From Hofstenia miamia (Eukaryota > Xenacoelomorpha > Acoela > Hofsteniidae), in assembly GCA_900660155.1 (NCBI GenBank), contig CABFPE010000306.1, forward strand, positions 791,178 through 855,177: DNA of 64,000 nt, given 5' to 3'. Of the stretch, positions 1-9,479 are shown one piece after another. How positions within the stretch are numbered: position 1 is the first letter of the stretch; each line of letters opens with the position of its first letter. A program made the translations under genes and the position numbers. The notes beneath the pieces are model-generated. The model ran no database searches. It was not told the origin of the DNA and saw only the letters and a program-made list of their open reading frames with translations.

Positions 1-1079
1 GGAAGATGTTGCAGAAGCAAGTGGAGACATTGGAGAAGGCAAGCAGAGATTCAGGGTTGGAGTTTGGATTAGGAAAGTGTGCAGCAGTGACAATGACTAG
101 AGGCAAGTGTGTGGATGGGGAGGGTTTGAGGACAAGCAGTGGGGATAAGATTGAGGAAGTTAAGGAGGGGTACAAGTACTTAGGTGTGATAGAGAAAGAT
201 AGAACAGATCATGAGGAAATGAAGACGAGGTTAAGAAAAGAATACAAGAGGAGAGTAAGGAAGGTACTACAGAAGTCAGCATTAAATAGGCAGAATAGTA
301 TAAAGGCAATTAATACATGGGCAATACCAGTATTGAGATATTCGGCAGGAATAGTTAGGTGGAACAAGAATGAACTTAGGGGACTAGACAGGAAGACAAA
401 GAAGATACTAGCAGCAGAGAGAGCATTTAACTTAAATGGAGATGTAGATAGGCTGTACATGGCAAGGCATAAGGGAGGGAAAGGACTACTAGGTGTAGAG
501 GAAACTGTAGAAGCAGAAGCACTAGGGCTAAAGGAATATGTAGAAAAGCAACCTAAGGGGTCACTGCTGGAGGTTACTAAGGAGTTAAGGAAGATAAGAT
601 TTGACAGCGAAGGAAAGAAGGTATACCAGAGTAGGATGGAATCAGAGAGATAAACAAGGTATAGGCAGAAGGCAATGCATGGAGAATATTGGAGGAACAC
701 AGAAAAGTGTGACAAAGAAGAGAGCAACAAGTGGTTAAAGAAAACAGGACTTAAAAGAGAAACAGAAGCATTGATAGTGGCAGCACAGGAGCAACCGATA
801 AGAACAAACTGGGTGAAGAAGCATATAGACAGAAGAGTGGAAGTAAGTGATAAGTGTAGGCTATGTAAGAAAGAGGCGGAGACAGTAGATCATCTGATAG
901 CAGGGTGTGAGAAGTTGGCGCAGAATGAGTATAATTTCAGGCATAGCAAGGTGGGAAGAATGGTACATTGGAGTTTGAGCAGGCAGCACGGGTTAGAAGC
1001 AGGAGGCAAGTGGTACGAGCACAAGCCACAGGGAGTCATAGAAAATGATAATACTGACTATTTAATAAACTGCATCTAA
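1..1079 (+). mobile_element. 3' part of a non-LTR retrotransposon (LINE) with C-terminal zinc knuckle, R2/R4-like type
   Basis: The reading frame from base 6 encodes the region after the reverse transcriptase core (KYLGV, INTWAIPVLRY, LDRKTKKIL, HKGGKGLL). It then continues in the same frame, after one TAA at 651-653, into a zinc-knuckle segment (CRLC, then DHLIAGC, then KWYEH). This order is typical of LINEs that carry a restriction-like endonuclease after the RT. The conserved endonuclease core that normally follows KWYEH and its acidic residues is not visible, because the frame ends at 1077-1079. The copy is therefore cut at the window edge on the left, has one internal stop, and seems to lack its endonuclease on the right. 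Assignment to the R4/Dong or NeSL branch is from memory of motif style and is uncertain. Confidence 0.75.
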
Positions 1080-1329
1080 GTTCGCAATGACCCAAGCGTC
1101 CGTAATTGTTTTCGAAAATAAAATTTTTTTTATGTTTCTTTGTTGATTATTTGTATATTTTTGACGCTATTTAGAGCTGTAAACAGTATTTTATTTTGTA
1201 CAAAGCAACTCTTTCTTTCTTTCATTCTTTAGATATAACCATTACGGTTAAAGACAGTGATGGTATTACGAGTTACCTACAAATATTATACGAAAAATTG
1301 AAGTAGGGAAGACCGAGGCAGACATGAAA

Positions 1330-1704
1330 CCAGAGTTCTCAGATCTCGCGGCAGGTTCGGGTCACATTTTGACCAATTTCGAGTTTTGGGTCAAGTCCTT
1401 GGGAACAGTTCAAAATCAATGTTCTTCAATCCAACTATTTGTTTGTTTGCTTGTTTGTTTACACTGAATATATAATTTTAGGTCAATTTCAAACTAGTTC
1501 AAGAAAAAAATCGGTGTGGATTCAGAAAATAATGTGGGCCACGTTCGTGTAGAATTTCGAAAAAGTTTGAGTTTCGGGTTAAGTTCAGGTCTTAGTAAAA
1601 ATAATTCTTGTCGGGTCCGGTACAATAAGCCTGCGGTTGTTACAGGTCGGATGTTGGGTCCAAAAGGCAGACCTGATAAGAACTCTGCATGAAACACGGT
1701 GTTT
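1330..1704. repeat. GGGTC-rich repeat fragment, possibly hAT-derived
   Basis: Repeated GGGTC, CGGGT and CAGGTC words stand out from the AT-rich background. The same vocabulary occurs at 12,450-12,545 and in the element at 17,494-17,875. No clear terminal repeats were found here, so it is only a likely fragment of that family. Confidence 0.3.
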
Positions 1705-1854
1705 AAGATAAGATAAGATAAGATATTCTTTATTCAGATAATATTTTCAATTACAAAACTGGTTATTATCTGAATAGCGTCAAGAATAACAAATAACTAT
1801 ATTTACAAAAAAAAAAATAGGACTACAAAATCTGTTCTGTTCAGGCTATGGAAA

Positions 1855-4800
1855 TTAATTGCGCGTTATTGTATAATCTTTATTGTAAAATTTGAATCCT
1901 AACCATGATTTACCCAAAATGAATTTTTCCTTCAACATAAATGCTTTTAATTTTCTTTTAAACGTAATTGCACTCTTAATCATTTTAATTTCACTTGGTA
2001 ATCGATTCCAATTGCGAATTGCAACATTAATAAAAGACTGTTGCTTGATTTTTTTACGAAATTTAATGCTAGTATAATGATTAGTTCTTATATTGCGCTT
2101 ATGAAAAAAGTTTGGAAATGATATTGAATTATAAGGAGGTAATTGATTTGTTATTTTAAAAAACTTTATCAAAATATTAAAAATAAAGAGTTGATTTGGA
2201 AACAGCAAAGATGACAAAATGTAATTTCTTGTTTTGGAGCAGTTTTTCTGACAAACATTCAATGCCCATTTTAATTGTATTGTAAGTTTTTTTACTAATG
2301 ATTCATTTAAGCTTGAAAAAAGTGTATTTGCATAATTAAGATGACTCATTACTAGAGCATGAAATAATTGAATCATAATGGCAGAGGGTAAATGTTCAGC
2401 TACGTGTGATAGTGTTTTAATACTCATTGCCATGCGTTTTAAAATTTCTTTTACTTGCTGCTTGTATGTTAATTTTGAGTCAATAGTTATACCAAGATAT
2501 TTGAAGGATTCTTTAGGGGAGATTGAGGCGTTATTAAAAGTAAGTGAAGAATTGGGTAGGAATACACTTTTCCTCTGAGGATTCAAGATGCAAAATTCAG
2601 TTTTTTCACTGTTGTTGTATAATTTGTGCATGTTGAAATATTTACTCAATTTTTCACAATTTTGTTCTACATCATTTATTGCTTGATTTAAGGATGTATT
2701 TCCACTAAAAATGCATGTATCATCGGCGTATTGAATCAATTGACAATTCGTATGTTGCTGCATGTCGTTTACATATATGTTAAAAAGTAGCGGTCCAAGA
2801 ATGTTACCTTGCGGTACTCCGTTTTTTATAGAGAGCCAATTAGAGAAAGTATTATTTAATTTGACGCACTGAATTCTATTAGTTAGATAACTTGATATTA
2901 ATTTAACGCTACTTTCAGAAAATCTTATCTTTTCTAATTTCTTATATAAGATATCGTGATTAATAGAGTCAAAAGCTTTTGAAAGATCAAGGCAGGCCAC
3001 TGCAACAAATTTGTCAGAGTCAAGAGATGATCGCCAATTTTCGGTAGCATACAAAAGAGCATCATCAGTTGAAAAATTCTTGCGGAAACCAAATTGTGTT
3101 TTTGACATTAATTGGTGTTTTGAAAGGTGGTCACTAATTTGATTATGTAAGAGACGTTCGAAAATTTTACTTATTGGCGAAGTAATTGAGATCGGCCTAT
3201 AATTAATAGCTAAAGTTGCATCTTTCTTTTTGAAAACCGGAGTAATATATGCTTGTTTCAAACGATTTGGAAAATTGTTCTGTTTTAGGGATTCATTGAA
3301 GATGAAATTTAAAGGCTCAGCAATTATAGAGGCAGTTACTTTTAATATCCAGGAAGGAATTTTAGATGGACCACTAGATTTATTGGGTTTTAGTTTATTA
3401 ATTGCTTTAATCATTTCGTATGTAGTAGAAAAACGAAAAATGAATTCGGGTATTTTATTATTAATATTTGGTGATTGATATTTGATATAGGGTCCTTTAA
3501 ATTTTCCCAAGTTAACAAATGTTTCGTTTAGTACATTAGTAATGTCAAAATCATTTGTAAATGAGTTCCCATCCGAGTCTCTAATCTCCTCAATGATTGT
3601 AGATTTAGATTTTGCAGTGTTAGCAATCTCATGAATGAGTTTCCATTTGGACTTTTGGTTTGGTAAAATTTTGAATTCATTTTTAATATATTTATTAAAA
3701 GATTTACGATTTTCAATATTTGATAAATTTCTTGCTTTTTTATAAGCTAAGAAATTTTCGCTAGATTTTGTCAATAAGAAATTTTTAAAAGCATTTTTCT
3801 TTTCAATAATCAATTTTTTGGATAAATCAGTTAACCAAGGTTTAGATTTGTTATATTTAGAGGCACAATTTTTAAAATTTTTGTTAATTAAGATCTTCTT
3901 TTCTGGACAGAAAATATTAAGGTGTTTTTCAAAGATTGAAATGAAATTTTCCATCATAGAATTAGTATCTTGTGCATAATACACTTCATGCCAATGTTCA
4001 GAAGTCAGCGATAATTTTAGTTTTTCAACATTATGATTATTTTTTTCCCGAATTGTGGTCCATTTCCTAACTATTGAATTTACTGGTTTCGTTGTTATAA
4101 AGCTAATGGAAGTAATGCAATGATCGGAGAACGGACATTCAGCTGTAAAATATGTAAGTTTTGAAAAATCATTATCTGACATTATGAAGTAATCAATAAG
4201 CGTGCTACTCGTTGCAGTGACCCTTGACGGCGTAATTTTATTAACAATATTCAGATTAAACATATTTAGTAAATTGTCAATTTTATCTCGTTCTTTTTGG
4301 TCCAAATAATTAATGTTGTAGTCTCCCATTAAAATAATGTCTTTATTTTCAGAAACAGCTAAAACCAATTCATTTTCCAATTGCTCAATGAAATAATTCG
4401 AGTATTTTTTGTGCGGAGAATAAGAAACATTTATCAGTTGTTTTTTATATGTAGCATTTCCTAAGGGATTTGATATTTCTACCCATAAGCTTTCAAATTT
4501 AGATACGTCGCTATACTTTATATCTTCGCGTAATTTAGGTTTGAAAATTTTTGGTATTAATAATGAGACACCTCCACCACTGGATTTTCCTAATAGATTA
4601 TTAGTTTGCCTATCTTTTCTAAACAAACAAAATGATTTATTGAATGACCAACAATTATCAAAGTCTTTGTTCGACAACCAGGTTTCCGAGATTCCTAGAA
4701 TAACATCATTTTTAAAATTAGACATAAATTGCTTAAATTCAAAATTTTTCTTTGACAGGTTTTGAAAATTTATATGCACATAGTTAATAGTGTTATTTTT

Positions 4801-5169
4801 TGCATTCAATCTATCGAAATAAGTATCGTAATCTAAAATCGGACCAGGGTTCTTCTCAATGCCATGAAGAATTAATAATAAGGAAAAAAATATTGAGATA
4901 CTTAGTAATTTTTTAAAGCTGATAAACACGATGAAGATGTTTTTGTTGTTAATAGGAGAATAATGAATTAATTTATAATAGCATACTTTTCTTCTTTTTA
5001 TATTCAAAACATGGGTAGTTTCATATTTTTTATGACAATAAAATAAGTTAAATAACAAAAGAAGGATTAAAAATTTTGAATGAAAATAATTTTTAGCATT
5101 TAGATGATGAAATTTCCATAGCCTGAGCGTCGTTAGTAAATGCACAAAATATAAATATTTACAAGACAT
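1855..5169 (-). CDS. LINE ORF2: 2A-like leader, APE endonuclease and reverse transcriptase
   Basis: The 1,104-residue open frame starts at ATG 5,169, which overlaps the last bases of ORF1. Residues 1-110 are a hydrophobic leader ending in HGIEKNPGP at about 102-110. This is a 2A-like motif with Gly in place of the usual Asp. Endonuclease motifs follow: SETWL near 160, GDYN, and SDHC near 348. Reverse transcriptase motifs include YRPIS near 657, GVPQGN near 785 and the catalytic YADD near 815, then a C-terminal thumb-like region. The protein would nick DNA and prime reverse transcription of the element RNA. The length is normal for CR1/L2 ORF2, and all catalytic motifs I can see are intact. 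Whether the leader is cleaved co-translationally is inference. Confidence 0.9.
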   Translation of the reverse strand: MSCKYLYFVHLLTTLRLWKFHHLNAKNYFHSKFLILLLLFNLFYCHKKYETTHVLNIKRRKVCYYKLIHYSPINNKNIFIVFISFKKLLSISIFFSLLLILHGIEKNPGPILDYDTYFDRLNAKNNTINYVHINFQNLSKKNFEFKQFMSNFKNDVILGISETWLSNKDFDNCWSFNKSFCLFRKDRQTNNLLGKSSGGGVSLLIPKIFKPKLREDIKYSDVSKFESLWVEISNPLGNATYKKQLINVSYSPHKKYSNYFIEQLENELVLAVSENKDIILMGDYNINYLDQKERDKIDNLLNMFNLNIVNKITPSRVTATSSTLIDYFIMSDNDFSKLTYFTAECPFSDHCITSISFITTKPVNSIVRKWTTIREKNNHNVEKLKLSLTSEHWHEVYYAQDTNSMMENFISIFEKHLNIFCPEKKILINKNFKNCASKYNKSKPWLTDLSKKLIIEKKNAFKNFLLTKSSENFLAYKKARNLSNIENRKSFNKYIKNEFKILPNQKSKWKLIHEIANTAKSKSTIIEEIRDSDGNSFTNDFDITNVLNETFVNLGKFKGPYIKYQSPNINNKIPEFIFRFSTTYEMIKAINKLKPNKSSGPSKIPSWILKVTASIIAEPLNFIFNESLKQNNFPNRLKQAYITPVFKKKDATLAINYRPISITSPISKIFERLLHNQISDHLSKHQLMSKTQFGFRKNFSTDDALLYATENWRSSLDSDKFVAVACLDLSKAFDSINHDILYKKLEKIRFSESSVKLISSYLTNRIQCVKLNNTFSNWLSIKNGVPQGNILGPLLFNIYVNDMQQHTNCQLIQYADDTCIFSGNTSLNQAINDVEQNCEKLSKYFNMHKLYNNSEKTEFCILNPQRKSVFLPNSSLTFNNASISPKESFKYLGITIDSKLTYKQQVKEILKRMAMSIKTLSHVAEHLPSAIMIQLFHALVMSHLNYANTLFSSLNESLVKKLTIQLKWALNVCQKNCSKTRNYILSSLLFPNQLFIFNILIKFFKITNQLPPYNSISFPNFFHKRNIRTNHYTSIKFRKKIKQQSFINVAIRNWNRLPSEIKMIKSAITFKRKLKAFMLKEKFILGKSWLGFKFYNKDYTITRN

Positions 5170-6520
5170 TGTTGAAAGTTAGGAAAGATCTTAGCTTGTG
5201 AATTTCTGCTAGTGTGAAGAAATTTGGCGGCGGAGATGACAGGGCGGAAGCGTAGGTTTTATGAAAATGCTGTGGTGCGCGTTGATTAGGCCCATTAAAC
5301 TGATGAGGCGGAAGAAATGATTGGCGCTGCGTGTGTTTAAACGTGGGCGACGTGAAGGTAGCGGCATGGCGGTTGAAACGTGGCGGTGCAGTGCTGAAAT
5401 AGCGTTGAGTACGGGGCGGTATTTCATCAAAGAATTCTTTGATCTTGCGCGCTAGTGTTGAGTATCCTCTTCTTGAGAAATGGATACCATCCTGTGCAAA
5501 TAATTTACGGTTGATGTTATTTCCTAAATAAAAAGATTGAAAGGTGTGAAAAACGGTATACCCTAGAATTTTCGCATTTTGTTGGATAAGAAAATTAAGT
5601 TCTTGAATCTTTTTATTCAACGTGCTATCATCTGGAAACGGTGCGACTTCTCCTACAAAAATTACAGCGGACCTAAAAATATGTTTTAAGGCGTTAATTA
5701 AATTTTTAAATAAAATCGTGTATTCAGTTTTCTGTTGCATTACATCATTTCTGCCAACGGTGACAAGTATTTTTTTAATGTTGTCCGACGGCGTGTATTC
5801 TTTAATTGTTTCAGTCATCTCTTCTATAGTTGCTCCCGGATATGAATGTACTGCAACTGTGTCTTTCTTTAGTAGGGCGGGTGCTTGTAGGTATCGATAC
5901 ATTGAGGTTCCTAAAATAAGCATACCTGCATCTGTTCGCAGTCGTTTGGCGCGTCGTTTTCGTACGTCCTGTGTTCGTGAGGAAGCGGATGAATTTGTGA
6001 TGATGGGTGATGTTGCAACGGTTTTTTTAGGCGGTGAAACTTGTGTCCATTCATCTTTCTCTGGAGTTTTGAACGGCGGAACCTCCTTTTCTTCGTGTGC
6101 GAGAACGGTGTGGAGTAAGCTGTGCAATGTTAAAAGCTCTTCCTTTGATAGATTGTTGAAGGGAGCTAGAAGTTTAGCAGACGTGATTCTGCTACGCTCA
6201 CTCGTTATGAAATTCTCACTACCGAGTGAACGTAGGACGGAGAGCTCAGCGGGACCAACCGCTCGCGGAGAAATCATCTCAGCGTATGAAATCATCTCAG
6301 CTTTTTTGTTCAGTGGGTTGCTGGGAAGGGTAAGTAACCGAAATTTGACTATTCCAAAAACAAAAGCTGCCTCAACTGGACTAGTCAGCGGAAGGGATTC
6401 TAGTCTGTCTTCACTTATCAATTTTTTTACTTCTTGATATTGACTTGAACCAAACATAATAGAAATGCAATTGTTAGCTTTGATTGAGTGTTCGTCATTC
6501 TGACTTTGAATGCTTTCCAT
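5159..6520 (-). CDS. LINE ORF1 with SGNH/GDSL-type hydrolase domain
   Basis: Starting from the ATG at 6,520 the frame encodes about 453 residues and stops at 5,159, overlapping the ORF2 ATG by 11 bases. Residues around 195-370 form an SGNH hydrolase: ILGTSMYRYL carries the likely nucleophile Ser, YPGATI gives the second block, GRND the third, and DGIHFSRRG the Asp-x-x-His block. Block I reads GTS where GDS is usual, but the Ser is kept. Esterase-type ORF1 proteins are known in CR1/L2 LINEs, where the protein binds RNA and membranes or lipids. The C-terminal 90 residues are rich in Phe, Pro and Arg. The frame remains open upstream to 6,586 without an ATG, so the true start could lie further 5'. 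Confidence 0.8.
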   Translation of the reverse strand: MESIQSQNDEHSIKANNCISIMFGSSQYQEVKKLISEDRLESLPLTSPVEAAFVFGIVKFRLLTLPSNPLNKKAEMISYAEMISPRAVGPAELSVLRSLGSENFITSERSRITSAKLLAPFNNLSKEELLTLHSLLHTVLAHEEKEVPPFKTPEKDEWTQVSPPKKTVATSPIITNSSASSRTQDVRKRRAKRLRTDAGMLILGTSMYRYLQAPALLKKDTVAVHSYPGATIEEMTETIKEYTPSDNIKKILVTVGRNDVMQQKTEYTILFKNLINALKHIFRSAVIFVGEVAPFPDDSTLNKKIQELNFLIQQNAKILGYTVFHTFQSFYLGNNINRKLFAQDGIHFSRRGYSTLARKIKEFFDEIPPRTQRYFSTAPPRFNRHAATFTSPTFKHTQRQSFLPPHQFNGPNQRAPQHFHKTYASALSSPPPNFFTLAEIHKLRSFLTFNNVL

Positions 6521-7185
6521 CAAATAGTCTTTATCATAATGAACAACATCTGCAAGCAAGGAATTTACCAGGCTGTTAAGAGGCAAACTGTGAGGAAAAA
6601 AATGCCGCGGGTGCTATGAGAGCAGTGCAAGACAACTTTATGCCGCCAAGTTTTGGAGGAAGTCTGGCTTGAGAAAGACTTGTGGCATTTAATGCAACGT
6701 TAGCAATATGTTCAAAATTTTGAGAAAGTATGGAGCAGTAGGCAGATAGTAAATAAGCTCTGGCATACTTAGACAATTCTTCAAAAGTAACAAAGCAGTA
6801 TGAGCTTCTAGTAATAGAAGGTTGCTTAAGAGGTGCTTGAAATCAGCCGTCTTACTTTCAAGAAGCTTTCTCTGGGTATTAAATTGTGTTTTTGAAGCAT
6901 TAGTTTTCAGCTTGTGTGATGCATATAAATTTGCTAATGTTGCACAATTCTTTTCAATTATATCTACTGAATCTTCCACAGAATTACTTGAGTGAAATAC
7001 ATGTATTATCGTGTCATCGTAAAATGTCACATATAATTATTTGATTTAAATCATTTACGTAAATATTAAATAGCAGTGAGCCCAAAATTCATTTTAGTGG
7101 AAGTTGTCTAATGAAATCTAATCTGTTAAGAGATTAGGCATTTAACTCTTTGTGTTCGTTTGAATAAATAACTTGGAATTACATA

Positions 7186-8742
7186 CAGGGTCCCGCAGGT
7201 AAATTGGGACGATTTTATAATGCTTATATTTTTTAAACTATTCCATTAATGATGATATAACTTTTTTCAGGTAATCTCAAAACTATATTCTATAAGTTAT
7301 AATAAAGATTTATTAATCAACGTTTAATAACAAACATCAAATAATGAACAAATGATTTTAAAAAAGCGCATGTTAAAACCAATATCAAGAAGCTTTGTTT
7401 TCTACAGGAATATATGAGGCAACTTCCAATTCATCAGTTAATTCCACAGTGCCAACATTAAAACGATCTTAAACTTGATTTAAAATCACAGCATCTTCAG
7501 GCTAGAAACGAATGTGATTGGCAATCATTTACTACAATAACTACCGACATATGCAACCCCTTTTTATAATAAAGAGATTTAGACTGGTTTCGTCAATAAT
7601 GGCAGAACAATCTCAAAGAATAACTATATGCGAATTAAGACGTGCTGGGAACTCTCCATCAGATATTATTAAGAGCACTGGGTACGCAAAAACAACAGTT
7701 TATCGAGTTGTGGCCAACTTTGATTCTGAGGGTAAGGTTGCACGAAGTCGTCACAGACCTCGAAGTGACCGCAAGAGAACTAAAACCTTTCTGGCAGGAC
7801 TAAAAAGATCGATAAAGGCAGACCCAACTCAGTCGATGGCAAAACTGGCAAAAAAACGCAATGTCAGCCACAGGACCATCAGCAGAGCTGTCAATGAAGA
7901 CTTGGGAATGACATCTTACGTCAGGAGACGTCGCAACCTCCTCACTGCTCGCTCAAGAGCCATCAGACTTGATAGATGTCCAAAACTTCTCAATCATCTC
8001 AAGAACAAAGGAGGACATGTTCGCATTTTTGTTGATGAGAAAAAATTCATTGTGGACGAAGTTGCGAACCGTCAGAACACAAGAGTTATTGCCTGTGACC
8101 CTTCTGAAGTTCCTCCTGTGATGCAGAGCAAAAATCCTGCTTCTGTGATGGTCTTTGCAGCCGTGGCAAGTGATGGCAAAGTGATGCCTCCTCATTTTAT
8201 CGAAGCTGGACTTAAGATTAACACAGCAGAGTATTTAAAGATCTTGAATGATGTTTTGCTGCCCTGGATTAGTCAACACTATGATGTTAATAAAGTCATG
8301 CTCATTCAAGACTCTGCACCAGCCCATGGAGCTAAGACAGTGCAAGATTATTATCTTAAGAAGAAACTGCCCTTGTTTGTACCAAAAGACATTTGGCCTA
8401 GTAGCTCACCAGACCTGAATGTGTGTGACTATTGGCTGTTCAGCGTGATTGAAGGAAGGTCTAACACTAAGCCTCACCCTAATATTAACTCCCTAAAGAC
8501 ATCCATTCAAAGAGCATTCCATGATCTTGATGCCAATGAAGTGAAGAGGAGGAGTTGTTCAACGTTTCGCCAGAGAATCTCCAAAATTATTAAAGCAAAG
8601 GGTGATCATATAGAATGATTATGTACAATAAATCGTATAGATCACAAAAATAAATGTTAAAATGATCATTTGTCTCTTATATCCTTTAAATCAGGAAATT
8701 TCAATGAACATAAAAAAGTCCCAATTTACCTGCGGGACCCTG
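7186..8742 (+). mobile_element. mariner-type DNA transposon with intact terminal repeats and open transposase
   Basis: Terminal inverted repeats begin CAGGGTCCCGCAGGTAAATT at 7,186 and end with the exact complement at 8,742. The first 25 bases match perfectly. The element is flanked by TA on both sides (7,184-7,185 and 8,743-8,744), the classic Tc1/mariner target duplication. It contains one uninterrupted transposase frame. Perfect terminal repeats together with an open frame suggest a recent insertion. A diverged fragment of the same family, in reverse orientation, lies at about 28,015-28,160. Confidence 0.93.
7599..8618 (+). CDS. mariner-family transposase
   Basis: The frame encodes about 339 residues from ATG 7,599. 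An in-frame ATG at 7,551 is an alternative; 7,599 is preferred because conserved DNA-binding sequence begins right after it. Residues 1-110 look like two helix-turn-helix units (RRAGNSPSDIIKSTGYAK and NVSHRTISRAV). The catalytic triad is visible as FVDEKKF, IQDSAPAH and CDYWLF, with 38 residues between the second and third acidic residues by my count and Asp in third place. A WPSSSPDLN motif lies just before the third Asp. The protein would bind the terminal repeats and cut and paste the element at TA sites. It has no internal stops and looks functional. Placement among mariner subfamilies is uncertain because the spacing is neither the usual D34D nor D37D. Confidence 0.92.
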   Translation: MAEQSQRITICELRRAGNSPSDIIKSTGYAKTTVYRVVANFDSEGKVARSRHRPRSDRKRTKTFLAGLKRSIKADPTQSMAKLAKKRNVSHRTISRAVNEDLGMTSYVRRRRNLLTARSRAIRLDRCPKLLNHLKNKGGHVRIFVDEKKFIVDEVANRQNTRVIACDPSEVPPVMQSKNPASVMVFAAVASDGKVMPPHFIEAGLKINTAEYLKILNDVLLPWISQHYDVNKVMLIQDSAPAHGAKTVQDYYLKKKLPLFVPKDIWPSSSPDLNVCDYWLFSVIEGRSNTKPHPNINSLKTSIQRAFHDLDANEVKRRSCSTFRQRISKIIKAKGDHIE

Positions 8743-9479
8743 TATATTTGTAATAACTGCAGTGTTGATTTTGTAAATGTGTCTATAACTATGTAATTTT
8801 TTGGAATAAGTATAACTGATTAATTAGATGCTAACTGACAAATTTAACTTTTGAATTTTGAAAATTAGTCTAGAGTCGAATGCTTTTGATAAAACAAGAT
8901 GCCATAGTCACCAATATCCTTTCTCCATTTTTCAGTTGCTTAAATCAGTGCAAGACTTTCCATTTCGGAATCCATACTGCGTTTTGTACAAGATATTATA
9001 CTAAGTGAAATGTTCATTGATTTGATCAGAGCAGTTTCTCAAAAATTTTTGTTAGTGAAATTGGGCAATAATTAAAGCATAAATTTGGGTAGTCTTTTTT
9101 GTAAACAGGTGTAATGTTGGCTAGTTATAATTGGTCTGGAAAAAAGTATCTAATACATACATTCAGAATATCAGCGAATTAGCAATGAAATCGGCTAGTT
9201 TTTTAATATCAACCGGGGATTTTTGATGAACCATAGGTTTATTTTTCAATTGTGAGATTTTTAAAACTTCACATTTTGTTACACAACGAGCACTAAGTTT
9301 TGGTGTAAGCTTTAACCTCGTTATATTTTATATCTTCTCCGTTAGTTTCCTAGACTTTTAAAAAATATTAAATATTGTTTCGCCACTTGATGAATTTCAT
9401 GTACATGTCTGCTTTTTTAAGCAATGAATTAATAAATCTCCATTTTTAATTATTAATAATTTATTTTTAAACCTTTGTA

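Larger units (their letters stand above)
1705..6590 (-). mobile_element. CR1/L2-type LINE with two open reading frames, apparently uninterrupted
   Basis: Read on the minus strand, the element has ORF1 (SGNH-hydrolase type), ORF2 (APE endonuclease plus reverse transcriptase) and a roughly 130-base 3' UTR. It ends in a short GATAA-type tandem tail at 1,705-1,724 on the plus strand, i.e. TTATC repeats on the element strand. Microsatellite-like tails in place of poly(A) are typical of the CR1/L2 group, as are an esterase-type ORF1 and an APE endonuclease. No stop interrupts either ORF, so this is probably a young copy. The 5' end is not defined: the ORF1 frame stays open above its first ATG and runs into other RT-like sequence. 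No target-site duplication was found. Confidence 0.85.

Noticed and set aside
209-730. A 173-residue minus-strand open frame
   Set aside because: Ser/Phe/Leu-rich antisense shadow of the LINE coding region on the plus strand.
5622-6437. A 271-residue plus-strand open frame
   Set aside because: It is the antisense shadow of LINE ORF1, which has clear SGNH motifs on the minus strand.
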